Shown here one piece after another: positions 18,967 to 25,931 of a DNA stretch of 64,000 nt. Source of the DNA: Thiocystis violascens DSM 198 (lineage in GTDB: Bacteria; Pseudomonadota; Gammaproteobacteria; Chromatiales; Chromatiaceae); assembly GCF_000227745.2 (NCBI RefSeq), contig NC_018012.1:2712501-2776500 (forward strand). Direction: 5' to 3'. The notes beneath the pieces are model-generated. The model was given only the letters and a program-made list of their open reading frames with translations. It searched no databases and was not told the DNA's origin. The position numbers were made by a program, and so were the translations under genes. Each line of letters opens with the position of its first letter. The first letter of the stretch is position 1.

Positions 18967-19950
18967 TCAAGCCGCTTTCGTATAATCGGCTTGGTACGGT
19001 GTCCGGTTTTTGAGAACGCCGAAGCACAGATGAACGAGTTTGCGCATCGCGGCACCGAGGTCGGCCATTTTAGATTTGCCGCGCGCCAACAGGCGTTCGT
19101 ACAGGGCTTTGACCTGTGGGTTGTAACGGATCGCCACGATGGCGGCCATGTACAGGATGGCTCGCACCCTGGACGGCCCGGCTTTCGACAGGCGCGGGCG
19201 CCCGTGCACGGAGGTGCCGGATTGGCGTTCGATCGGCACAACACCCAGGTACGCGGCGGCTTGTTCGGCGCACTGAAAGTCATGTTCGCGCAGGACGACG
19301 AGGAGTTGAGCCCCGACCTTGTGTCCCACGGCGGGAATGCTGGTGAGCAGTTGCAGGTCGGCCTTCAGGTCCGGATGGCGATCCGGATGCGCGTCGATCT
19401 CGCCTTGCAATTTAGCGAGTTCCTGCTCCAGGAAGGCGATGGTGTCATCCAGTGAGGTCAGGACCAGCGCCGGCGTCGTGGTCATCGCCACGGTGTCACG
19501 GCGATTGCGTTCGCGGCGCAGATCCTCGGCGAGCGATTGTTGGCGCAGCAACAGCGCCCGCAGTTCACGGACGGCCGGCGGCGGAGGCTCCCAGGCAGGT
19601 GGATTGACGAGGTGGCCGAAGCGGGCCAGCGTGAAGGCATCGATGCCGTCGGTCTTGGTGCGCACCGCCAAACCCCGCGCAAAGTCCTTGATCTGCTTTG
19701 GATTGACCATGCAGACCCGGATGCCAGCGGCGTGTAGCGCCTCGGTGACGGCCTCGTGATAAACGCCCGTCGCCTCCAGGATCACCTGCGCCTGTGGGCG
19801 CTCGACGTCCTGGCGAGCCAACCAGTCAAGCAGCGTCGCGATGCCTGCGCGGGTGTTCTCGATGACTTTGGTTTTCTGCTTGCCGTCCGCCTCGCGCAGC
19901 AGACAGAGGTGCAGTTTCGCTTTCGAGACATCAATGCCGAGAGAAATCAT
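18967..19950 (-). CDS. IS110-family transposase (DEDD RuvC-like plus Tnp_20 domain)
   Basis: A 327-residue protein from the ATG at 19950, which has GGAGGG 7 bases upstream; the open frame extends 12 codons further without a better site. The N-terminal RuvC-like DEDD domain is visible in LGIDVSKAKLHLCLL (first D), VILEATGVYHEAV (E) and the VRTKTDGIDAFTLARF segment (D...D). The C-terminal Transposase_20 domain includes LLTSIPAVGHKVGAQLLV and YLGVVPIERQSG with the conserved serine in the SGTSVHGRPRLSK region. Such proteins are bridge-RNA-guided recombinases in the characterised members. The frame is intact, so the element may be active. Confidence 0.93.
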   Translation of the reverse strand: MISLGIDVSKAKLHLCLLREADGKQKTKVIENTRAGIATLLDWLARQDVERPQAQVILEATGVYHEAVTEALHAAGIRVCMVNPKQIKDFARGLAVRTKTDGIDAFTLARFGHLVNPPAWEPPPPAVRELRALLLRQQSLAEDLRRERNRRDTVAMTTTPALVLTSLDDTIAFLEQELAKLQGEIDAHPDRHPDLKADLQLLTSIPAVGHKVGAQLLVVLREHDFQCAEQAAAYLGVVPIERQSGTSVHGRPRLSKAGPSRVRAILYMAAIVAIRYNPQVKALYERLLARGKSKMADLGAAMRKLVHLCFGVLKNRTPYQADYTKAA

Positions 19951-20158
19951 GTGACAACCCTCCGACGATGGAACCGTCACGCCCACTTGCCTGGTGCATG
20001 CAGGGTTCGTCCCTTGGATACCGTTCAGTGTCAGTGCTGGCGTGAGAGAAGAGACCGAGGGCTTGATCTACCTCACAAGGTCGATGCCTTCAGGATGGGT
20101 GCAAGCTGCCTCGGTCTCGTGCGATGGGAGCTAACCATCACGAGGTTCAAGATACAAG
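19951..20158 (-). ncRNA. Candidate bridge/seek RNA region of the IS110 element
   Basis: In IS110-group elements the guide RNA is encoded in the non-coding end upstream of the transposase. This 208-base stretch has the right place and size. It contains a perfect 10-bp stem, GAGACCGAGG at 20051-20060 with CCTCGGTCTC at 20109-20118, enclosing a loop of about 48 bases. Guide loops were not resolved by eye. Confidence 0.45.
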
Positions 20159-20250
20159 GATGGGTAGAACGGCCATGGTATGACATTGACAACTGGCACG
20201 GACGCCGCTTGGCCGTGAAACCCATCGACCACCGCGCCATCGCTTGACCA
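20159..20250. repeat. Palindromic intergenic repeat, family A copy 1
   Basis: Copy with arms GGGTAGAACGGCC (20162-20174) and GGCCGTGAAACCC, which are near-complementary, separated by about 37 bases including CATGG and GGCACGGACGCCG. Its left edge was cut by the IS110 insertion; the missing start is at 18941-18953. Confidence 0.75.
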
Positions 20251-20279
20251 AAACGCCCCCGCGACATCGGGGGCGTTTT
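20250..20279. terminator. Bidirectional intrinsic terminator-like hairpin
   Basis: AAAACGCCCCC (20250-20260) and GGGGGCGTTTT (20269-20279) are a perfect 11-bp inverted repeat with A- and T-runs at both edges. Confidence 0.65.
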
Positions 20280-20299
20280 GCGTTAGCCGGGTAGCCGGG

Positions 20300-20350
20300 T
20301 AGGGTACGCATTGCGTACCTTACACCTCGCAAACGGCACGGATGCCGATT
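20300..20350. repeat. Short repeat, family B copy 1
   Basis: GGTACGCATTGCGTACC is a palindrome with 7-bp arms, followed by CTTACACCTC and CGGCACGGATGCCG. Related copies occur at 21475 and 24392. Confidence 0.7.
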
Positions 20351-20379
20351 GGACAAACGGGTTGATCTAACCGATTGAA

Positions 20380-20413
20380 CCGCCGCGTTTCTTCCCGAAA
20401 CGCGGCGGTTTTT
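20380..20413 (+). terminator. Intrinsic terminator hairpin
   Basis: A perfect 12-bp stem (CCGCCGCGTTTC at 20380-20391 with GAAACGCGGCGG at 20397-20408) followed by five T. A second copy of the same block is at 21808-21841. Confidence 0.65.
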
Positions 20414-20436
20414 CGATGCGCCGAATGGTACTTTGG

Positions 20437-20499
20437 CTATGCCAATTCGATCAGCGGCAATGCCTGCGCCGATAGCCTCGGGAGACCCAACAGTTTCAG
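20437..20499 (-). pseudogene. Fragment of a vapC 3' end (duplicate)
   Basis: About 63 bases nearly identical to the 3' end of the vapC pseudogene at 21868: on the reverse strand it encodes the last ~20 residues (LLGLPRLSAQALPLIELA with one change) and the stop. It is cut off at the edge of a family A repeat. It shows that the vapC tail plus its adjoining hairpin was duplicated. Confidence 0.7.
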
Positions 20500-20605
20500 C
20501 CAGCGTAGGATGCGTAGAACAGCCATGGTACTGCGCTGACGATCGGCACGAACGTCGATGAGCCGTGAAACCCATCGAACCACAGCACCACGCCTGACTG
20601 ACTTG
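20495..20605. repeat. Palindromic intergenic repeat, family A copy 2
   Basis: More diverged copy: AGCCAGCGTAGGATGCGT, GTAGAACAGCC and AGCCGTGAAACCC, then CGCCTGACTGA. Arm pairing is weaker than in copies 1 and 3. A terminator-like hairpin follows at once, as in copy 1. Confidence 0.7.
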
Positions 20606-20636
20606 AACGCCCTCGGGAAACCGGGGGCGTTTTTTA
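20606..20636 (+). terminator. Intrinsic terminator-like hairpin
   Basis: AACGCCCTCGG and CCGGGGGCGTT form a stem around a GAAA loop, followed by a run of T at 20630-20635. Confidence 0.6.
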
Positions 20637-20755
20637 TGGTGCAATTCTGATGACTTGGCGCGGGGTTCGGTGGTTTCGCTGCGCTCTACCCTTGTGGCTA
20701 CCCAACCGGGTTGGAGTTACACTGATCGCCTGACCCATGACGCGGGCAAAATGCC

Positions 20756-21025
20756 ATGCCAACCATCAGCATGTTCTACGGCATCATCATTCGGATGCTG
20801 TTCATGGATACGCAACAGGATCATTTGCCACATCTTCATGTTGAATACCAAGGTAAACGAGCGGTCATCTCCATTCCGGAAGGAAACCTGCTGGAGGGTG
20901 ATCTTCCGGCTAAAAAACTGCGCCTGGTACAAGCTTGGGTCGCCATCCATGAAGACGAATTGATGGCGGATTGGGCATTGGCGGTGAATGGCGAGCCTGT
21001 GTTTCCGATTGATCCTTTGCGGTGA
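20756..21025 (+). CDS. DUF4160 domain protein (toxin-antitoxin-like pair, first gene)
   Basis: An 89-residue protein opening MPTISMFYGIIIRMLF and containing DHLPHLHVEYQGKRAVI, the DUF4160 core in which the two histidines are conserved. DUF4160 genes are normally followed by a DUF2442 gene, as here, and the pair is regarded as toxin-antitoxin-like on the basis of size, pairing and location. The next start codon lies 10 bases after this stop. It lies in a repeat-rich, insertion-prone stretch. Biochemical activity of the family is not established to my knowledge. Confidence 0.85.
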   Translation: MPTISMFYGIIIRMLFMDTQQDHLPHLHVEYQGKRAVISIPEGNLLEGDLPAKKLRLVQAWVAIHEDELMADWALAVNGEPVFPIDPLR

Positions 21026-21035
21026 GGTATTGACG

Positions 21036-21275
21036 ATGATCGAGGTCAATTCCGTTGAGACGATTGCCGATTTTGGGTTACTGCTCACCTTTACTGGAAC
21101 TGGGGGTGAGCAGCGGCGTTTCGATATGCGTGCCTATTTGCACTATCCGGTCTTTCGTCGTCTGGAAAACCCAGGGTATTTTTCCTTGGCACGGGTTGAT
21201 TATGGCACCGTCACTTGGCCGGGCGATATCGACATTGCACCCGAAACACTTTACGAGTGGTCGATACCGGTATAG
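21036..21275 (+). CDS. DUF2442 domain protein (partner of DUF4160)
   Basis: A 79-residue protein from the ATG at 21036. It has the DUF2442 pattern: VETIADFGLLLTFTGTGGEQRRFDMRAYL, then PVFRRLENPGYFSLARVDYGTVTWPGDIDIAPETLYE, where the WPGDIDIAPETLY signature is clear. The gene directly follows the DUF4160 gene and is probably co-transcribed. A family A repeat starts right at its stop codon and may act as its 3' end structure. It may be the antitoxin or DNA-binding half of the pair; this is inference. Confidence 0.87.
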   Translation: MIEVNSVETIADFGLLLTFTGTGGEQRRFDMRAYLHYPVFRRLENPGYFSLARVDYGTVTWPGDIDIAPETLYEWSIPV

Positions 21276-21382
21276 CCAGCGTGGATGGGTGGAACGGCCA
21301 TGGCGCGACGTTTAATGATTGGCACGGACGCCGATTGGCCGTGAAACCCATCGAATCACGGCACCACGCCTGACTGATTGTC
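21273..21382. repeat. Palindromic intergenic repeat, family A copy 3
   Basis: The cleanest copy: TAGCCAGCGTGGATGGGT, then arms GGGTGGAACGGCC and GGCCGTGAAACCC, then CACGCCTGACTGA. It starts at the stop codon of the DUF2442 gene. Confidence 0.78.
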
Positions 21383-21431
21383 GGCGCGTGGGTTCTACAT
21401 GGCTAACCCGCCCGGTTGGCAACCGGGCAGG

Positions 21432-21464
21432 GAGTCACGGCGGGAGCTAACCATCACGAGGTTT
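21432..21464. repeat. Repeat shared with the IS110 right edge
   Basis: The 33 bases from GGGAGCTAACCATCACGAGG onward match 20126-20157 at the edge of the IS110 element with very few changes. It may be a remnant end of another IS110 copy. Confidence 0.5.
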
Positions 21465-21474
21465 AAGATACAAA

Positions 21475-21527
21475 GGTACGCATCGCGTACCTTACACCTC
21501 TCAAACGGTACGGATGCCGATTGAACA
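21475..21527. repeat. Short repeat, family B copy 2 (interrupted by the MITE)
   Basis: GGTACGCATCGCGTACC (7-bp arms) with CTTACACCTC and CGGATGCCGATTGAAC. The continuation seen in the copy at 20300 resumes at 21774, after the MITE-like insert. Confidence 0.72.
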
Positions 21528-21770
21528 GCAATTCTCAGTATGACCTGATGAAGCAAAAAACCCAGATGAACCAGGTGGGCAGTGAAGGGTTTCCCGTTCG
21601 TCCTGAGTCCTGAGCGGAGCCGAAGGGTCGAAGGATGAACGGGAAACCCTAAGCCTCTGAGCGTGAAGCCGTTCATGGTTCGACAAGCGCACCACGAACG
21701 GCTTCAGGCTGCCTTAGCCCTGCTTTCCGGGCAGAGAAGGCGAAACGGTCAGGCTCAAACTGAGAATTTC
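21528..21770. mobile_element. MITE-like element, copy 1
   Basis: About 243 bases with terminal inverted repeats close to AATTCTCAGTNTGA, no transposase gene, and an exact 10-base direct repeat CGATTGAACA at 21518-21527 and 21774-21783 flanking it. It splits a repeat block whose uninterrupted version is at 20300-20410. The interior contains a REP-like CGTTCGTCCTGAG...GAACGGG hairpin. A second copy in inverted orientation is at 28336-28561. Confidence 0.8.
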
Positions 21771-21807
21771 TGACGATTGAACAAACGGATTGACCTGACC
21801 GATTGAA

Positions 21808-21841
21808 CCGCCGCGTTGCTTCCCGAAACGCGGCGGTTTTT
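21808..21841 (+). terminator. Intrinsic terminator hairpin (second copy)
   Basis: Same hairpin as at 20380 with one changed base in the left arm, followed by a T-run. It lies just past the 3' end of the vapC pseudogene. Confidence 0.6.
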
Positions 21842-22052
21842 CGATGCGCCGAATGGTACTACTTTGGCTATGCCAATTCGATCAGCGGCAATGCCTGCGC
21901 CGATAACCTCGGGAGACCCAACAGTTTCAGGTCGTTGGTATAGAGCGTCGCTTGCAAGGGCTGGGCAGTTGCCGCAATGATGGCATCCGGTCGCTTCAGC
22001 CGATGCACCTGACGCAACGCAATGGCGGCCTTCTTGATTTCCCGGTTGAGAT

Positions 22053-23362
22053 TGAGGTTCCCTCGGTTTTTCGTCTTCCAAGGGAGTGTGCTCATGCTAC
22101 CCGTTTTTCTCTCTGCTGAGCGTTGAGCCAGTCTTTCAGAAACTGGACCGGCGAGTGGTCACCGAGGGTCGAGTGCCGCCGCTTGCGATTGTAAAACACC
22201 TCAATGTACTCGAAAGCCGCGGCCTTCATCGCTTCCCGCGTGGCGAAGTGCTCGCCGAAGACCCGCTCGTTCTTGAAGCTGTTGAACCAGCTCTCGGTGG
22301 GGGCATTGTCCCAGCAGTTGCCCTTGCGGCGCATTGAACAGACCATCCCGTCTTCGGTCAGCTTGTCCTGGAAACAATGGCTGGCGTACTGGCTGCCCCG
22401 GTCGGAGTGATGCATCAGGCCGGTGGCTGGCTTGCGTCGGAACCAGGCCATGGTGAGCGCATCGGTGACGCGATCGGCGGTCATGCGCGGCTTGAGCGAC
22501 CAACCAACGACTTCGCGGTTGAACAGATCCAGCACGATGGCGAGAGACAGCCAGCCTTCATCGGTCCACAGGTACGTGATGTCGGCGGTCCAGACCTGAT
22601 TCGGGCCACTCGGGGTGAAATCACGCGCGAGCAGGTTATTGGCGACGGGCAGGGCGTGCTTGGAGTCCGTCGTGGCCTTGTAGCGGCGCTTGTGGCGCGC
22701 GCGGATGCCGTTCTCGCGCATCCGTCGCTCCACCCGTTCTTTGCTGGCCGGAAAGCCCCGTGCATGCAGCTCCCGCAGCAGGCGTGGACTGCCGTCGGCG
22801 CCCTTGACTTCGGCGTGGATCGCTTGAATCAGGACGATCATTTGGAGATCCGTGAGCCATCGGCGTTCCGGGTGGCCACCGCGTTTCCAGGCGCGATAAC
22901 CGCTGATGCTGACCGCCAGCACCCCACACATCGCGACCAGGTCGAACGTCGGGCGCTGCGCGTCAATCCAGGGCAGACTGAACAGCGCATCCCTCGCGAA
23001 GCCTGTCCTGAGCGCAGCCGAAGGGTACGCCGTCGCTTTTTTTAAGATGTCGACCTCGCGCTTGAGGCGGATCACTTCCGCGCGCAGACGCGACAGTTCC
23101 ATCTCCTCCGGCGTCACCTTCCGGGCGCCAGGGTCATCAAGCCTGCCCGCATCGGATGCCTTGACCCAGTTGCGTCACGTCTGCTCGACCAGCCCCATCT
23201 CCTTGGCCACGGCGCCCACGGTCTTGCCATCCTTGACGCGCTTGACCGCCTGTTCCTTGAACTCGGTGGTGTATTCCGGTTGCGGGATCTTCTGCATCAT
23301 CGTCTCCAGTGTGAACGTCAGTTTACGTCACCCTTGGAAGACGAAATTTCAGGGGAACCTCA
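22053..23362 (-). mobile_element. IS3-family insertion sequence (1310 bp) inside vapC
   Basis: Terminal inverted repeats are visible: the left end TGAGGTTCCCTCGG...TTTCGTCTTCCAAGGG and the reverse complement of the right end TGAGGTTCCCCTGA...TTTCGTCTTCCAAGGG. The flanks carry a 3-bp direct repeat GAT (22050-22052 and 23363-23365), typical of IS3. It holds orfA and orfB on the reverse strand, both now damaged (see the pseudogene entry). Confidence 0.92.
22092..23300 (-). pseudogene. IS3-family transposase orfAB, damaged
   Basis: orfA starts near 23300 (MMQKIPQPEYTTEFKEQAVK) and has a helix-turn-helix of the Tnp_1 type, but a TGA at 23175-23177 interrupts it after VEQT, before RNWVKASDAG. The frame then runs through MELSRLRAEVIRLKREVDILKKATA into orfB without the usual frameshift, because a REP-like stretch (about 22998-23035, giving the odd residues YPSAALRTG) has been inserted at the junction. 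The rve integrase core is complete: WTADITYLWTDEG (D), MHHSDRGSQYAS (D), and NCWDNAPTESWFNSFKNE (E). The element is probably immobile without help. Confidence 0.85.
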
Positions 23363-23545
23363 GATCGATGATGGTCACATTGCTTAAAAAATCGCGGATC
23401 GCCGCCTCGTCCACGGCATTCAACGCGGGATACGACAGCAATTCCATTTCCGTGATGACCGACACGACGACCGCTTCAGACGGTAACGCCTACGCCAGAC
23501 GACCCGCGAGAAAATACAGTGCCACATTCGTGTCCAGTAAAGTCT

Positions 23546-23784
23546 AGCCGGGTAGAGACCCTCTTTCACGTCAAGCGGTGGTGACTCTGGCTCCTATTAG
23601 GCTCCAGCGTCGCGTCACCGGACACGCACCGCTGGAGCCGTGCGTTTGCTGTGTCACAATACGCGACCGCGATACGCCACCCGCTGTGACACCCGCGCAC
23701 GGTGACAGTCGAGCGCGATCACCCGACTTGAGTCAAACAAAAAGTTTTACTAAAGTAGGATTTGCGCAAACAGGAGAAACCCAC
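23546..23784. other. Intergenic region before the MazEF-type pair
   Basis: Begins with the TAGCCGGGTAG motif shared with 18933 and 20284, followed by a GC-rich stretch with no supported gene. TTGAGT (23730) and TAAAGT (about 17 bases further) may be the promoter of the antitoxin gene. Confidence 0.45.
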
Positions 23785-24030
23785 ATGCTTCAGACCCTAC
23801 GCAAAGCCGGTGGCTCGCTCGTGATGACAGTGCCCAAGGCCTTTATTGACCAGAATGCACTGGGCGAAGGCTCCCAGGTTGAGCTGCATCTTCTTGGCAG
23901 GACCATGACGGTCGAAGCGCCACCCCGTCCGCGTTACAAGCTGGCCGACCTGATCGCCGAGATGCCGGACGGTTTGCCGCGTGTCGACGGTTGGGATGAC
24001 ATGCCCTCGGTCGGACTGGAGAACGACTGA
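23785..24030 (+). CDS. AbrB/MazE-type antitoxin
   Basis: An 81-residue protein from the ATG at 23785, chosen because AGGAGA lies 7 bases upstream and the N-terminus MLQTLRKAGGSLVMTVPKAF is the swapped-hairpin AbrB DNA-binding domain. The C-terminal tail (YKLADLIAEMPDGLPRVDGWDDMPSVGLE) is the acidic toxin-wrapping segment. It would neutralise the toxin encoded next and repress the operon. The stop codon overlaps the toxin start (shared base at 24030). A TTGAGT/TAAAGT promoter candidate lies 40-55 bases upstream. Confidence 0.9.
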   Translation: MLQTLRKAGGSLVMTVPKAFIDQNALGEGSQVELHLLGRTMTVEAPPRPRYKLADLIAEMPDGLPRVDGWDDMPSVGLEND

Positions 24031-24386
24031 TGGCGTACCTGCCGAATCGTGGCGACATCGTGCATCTGGATTTCGACCCTTCCGCCGGCCGCGAAATGAA
24101 AGGCCCGCACTTCGGTCTTGTCGTGAGCGGCAAGGTCTTCAACCAGCAAGGGCTGGCGATGATGTGCCCGATTTCCCAAGGTACTGCGGCGGCGGCTCGC
24201 ACCCATGGCACCGTGGTGACGCTGATGGGAGCGGGAACGGCGATCCAGGGAGCCGTTCACTGTCATCAATTGAAGTCACTCGACTGGCGTGCGCGGCAGG
24301 TCCGCTTCAAGGAGGTTGCGCCGCGAGAGATCGTCGATGACGTCCTGGCCAGAGTCGAAGCCATTCTGTTTGATCGATCCGCGTAG
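24030..24386 (+). CDS. MazF/PemK-type mRNA interferase toxin
   Basis: A 118-residue PemK/MazF-fold protein: YLPNRGDIVHLDFDPSAGREMKGPHFGLVVSG at the N-terminus carries the conserved R-G-D and P-S-G-E-Q/K-like segments, then MMCPISQG and CHQLKSLDWRAR. Such toxins cleave mRNA at short sites and halt growth when the labile antitoxin is lost. It is translationally coupled to the upstream AbrB-type antitoxin. Unlike the other toxin modules in this zone, this pair looks intact. A family B repeat follows the stop codon by a few bases. Confidence 0.92.
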   Translation: MAYLPNRGDIVHLDFDPSAGREMKGPHFGLVVSGKVFNQQGLAMMCPISQGTAAAARTHGTVVTLMGAGTAIQGAVHCHQLKSLDWRARQVRFKEVAPREIVDDVLARVEAILFDRSA

Positions 24387-24391
24387 CTGCG

Positions 24392-24440
24392 AGGGTACGC
24401 ATCGCGTACCTTACGTCTCGATCGGCACAGACGCTGATTT
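24392..24440. repeat. Short repeat, family B copy 3
   Basis: GGTACGCATCGCGTACC palindrome followed by CTTACGTCTC and a diverged CGGCACAGACGCTG. It lies just after the MazF-type gene. Confidence 0.68.
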
Positions 24441-24495
24441 GCAGCGTTGATCCCGATAGAAATTTTCTCGGAAATCACCTTGGTCACGCCGCGCG

Positions 24496-25566
24496 TCAAC
24501 CATCCTTCAGCAAATTCCGCAGATCGAGGATCGTGGCATTCACCCGCGAGATGTAGGAGGCGATCGTGAGCGAGTGGTTGGCGAGGATGCCGTAACCGTC
24601 GCCGCTCAGGATGATCGGGCTGGCCATCGGCCGGATGGCGCCGCGCAGATCGCGCGTCATCCGCTGCACCAGCGTGAGGGCGCCCTTGGCCTCCAGAACG
24701 TCCCTGAAGTCGACCTCGATCGCCTCCATGATGTGCAGGAGCGCCCAGCTATAGCCGCGCGAGCAATAGAAGACGTCGTCGATCTCGTTCCAGGGCGTCC
24801 GCGTCTCGTCGAGAGTCGCGTCGAGCGACTCGGTCGGCGTCCGTTCCGCGTCGCCAGGATTCGGGGCCAGCGCAAGCGCCAGCGCGGGATCGGCGACGCT
24901 TGCCCGCAAGCGGCTCCCCTGATGTCCCAGACGCTTTTCGATGACGTTCAGATAACTCGCGAGATTATCCGCCCGCGCGAAGAAGTGCCCCGCCCCGCCC
25001 GACTGGCGGTTCAAGGTATCGAGATAGTTCTTCAGCGACGCGATCCCCTTGCGATACTCATCCTCGGCCGTTGGGAGGATCCAGGAGTTCGGATCGATCG
25101 CGAAATGCAGGTCGGCCTGTTTCAGATCCTCGTTTTCGTAGGATTGGCTCTGGGAGCGACTGAAATCGTTGCGCAACGAGCGCACGAAGTCGCGCAGCGC
25201 CATCATGTTTCCGCACTCCCAACTCGGCATATTGTCGAGAAACACGCCGGGCGGGGCGATGTCGTTGTAGAGGAAACCGCCGGGTTTATCGAGCAGGGTC
25301 TCGCCTATCCCGATCGCGGTCGCGACGAGCGCGCTGCCAGGAACCCGGTCGCCCGACTGGATGGCCGATTCATCCGCCACCCCGGAGAGATCGAGGGTCG
25401 CTGGCGGTCGGTTCCAATAGAAGGCCAGCCCCAGAACCACGAAGACATAGAGCGCGAACGCGGCGCTCAAGACACGCAGGACGCGACCGAACCCTGACCG
25501 CCGCTCCCCGTGAAGGGGTCGCGGATGCTCGGTCGATTCAGTGTCAACGGGAGATTTGCTGTTCAT
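24496..25566 (-). CDS. DUF2333 family membrane-anchored protein
   Basis: A 356-residue protein from the ATG at 25566. One hydrophobic segment near residues 30-50 (VLSAAFALYVFVVLGLAFYW) anchors it in the inner membrane, and the remaining ~300 residues are probably periplasmic. The motifs VATAIGIGETLLDKPGGFLYNDIAPPG, DNMPSWECG and SRGYSWALLHIMEAIEVDF mark DUF2333, a family of unknown function in gammaproteobacteria. The open frame extends to 25785 but that part crosses REP-like repeats and is unlikely to be translated. No operon partner is evident. Confidence 0.85.
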   Translation of the reverse strand: MNSKSPVDTESTEHPRPLHGERRSGFGRVLRVLSAAFALYVFVVLGLAFYWNRPPATLDLSGVADESAIQSGDRVPGSALVATAIGIGETLLDKPGGFLYNDIAPPGVFLDNMPSWECGNMMALRDFVRSLRNDFSRSQSQSYENEDLKQADLHFAIDPNSWILPTAEDEYRKGIASLKNYLDTLNRQSGGAGHFFARADNLASYLNVIEKRLGHQGSRLRASVADPALALALAPNPGDAERTPTESLDATLDETRTPWNEIDDVFYCSRGYSWALLHIMEAIEVDFRDVLEAKGALTLVQRMTRDLRGAIRPMASPIILSGDGYGILANHSLTIASYISRVNATILDLRNLLKDG

Positions 25567-25607
25567 CGGTTCCAGGCTCCTTAGGTGATTTACGGGAATG
25601 ACTTTAC

Positions 25608-25735
25608 CGATTTCCGTTCGTCCTGAGCTTGTCGAAGGACGGGCGGAAATCGTGCTCCGAGGCCGACATTGCATCCGTTCATGGTTCGACCAGCTCACCA
25701 CGAACGGATGCAATGTCACCACGAAAGTGGGTATG
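25608..25735. repeat. REP-like inverted repeats
   Basis: CGTTCGTCCTGAGCTTGTCG and ATCCGTTCATGGTTCGACC...GGTGAGCTGG-type arms (CATCCGTTC with GAACGGATG) form hairpins. Related sequences occur inside both MITE-like copies and in the IS3 transposase. Confidence 0.6.
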
Positions 25736-25931
25736 AACTTTTCCGGAAATCGCCTTGTCCAGAGGCATTGGATCGGCGGGTGCAATGAGGCACGGGCCGG
25801 CTCCGCACCGGGATCAATCAGATTGTCGAATAATTCAATATGTTATTGATTCCTGATATGCGGCGAACTGACAATTTGCAATTTCCCGATAAATCCCGCG
25901 TTTGGCCAACCGCGCCTGGCGACTGACCCGT

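Larger units (their letters stand above)
18941..20161 (-). mobile_element. IS110-family insertion sequence
   Basis: The element carries one transposase gene and a ~200-base non-coding end upstream of it. Boundaries come from the repeat it interrupts: AGCCAGCGTAGAT at 18941-18953 is the start of a repeat whose remainder (GATGGGTAGAACGG) resumes at 20159; uninterrupted copies occur at 20495 and 21273. The true ends are therefore near 18954 and 20158. No inverted repeats or target duplication are seen, as expected for IS110. The non-coding end has a strong stem (20051-20118). Confidence 0.82.
21868..23545 (-). pseudogene. vapC-type PIN-domain toxin, split by an IS3-family element
   Basis: Two pieces on the reverse strand, 23545-23363 and 22052-21868, flank an insertion sequence. 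Together they encode LLDTNVALYFLAGRLA, VVVSVITEMELLSYPAL, then across the exact junction NVTIIDLNREIKKAAIALRQ, RPDAIIAATAQPLQATLYTNDLKLL and a normal C-terminus: the four acidic PIN landmarks are recognisable. Removing the element and one copy of its 3-bp target duplication restores the frame. The gene was broken in other ways too: a TAG follows GRLA and the start codon is missing where a TAGCCGGGTAG repeat begins. No partner antitoxin is adjacent. PIN toxins are Mg-dependent RNases. Confidence 0.88.

Noticed and set aside
18930..24440. Integron cassette array (small toxin-type genes separated by palindromic repeats)
   Set aside because: No integrase is present, the genes point in both directions, and the repeats lack paired RYYYAAC/GTTRRRY ends of attC sites.
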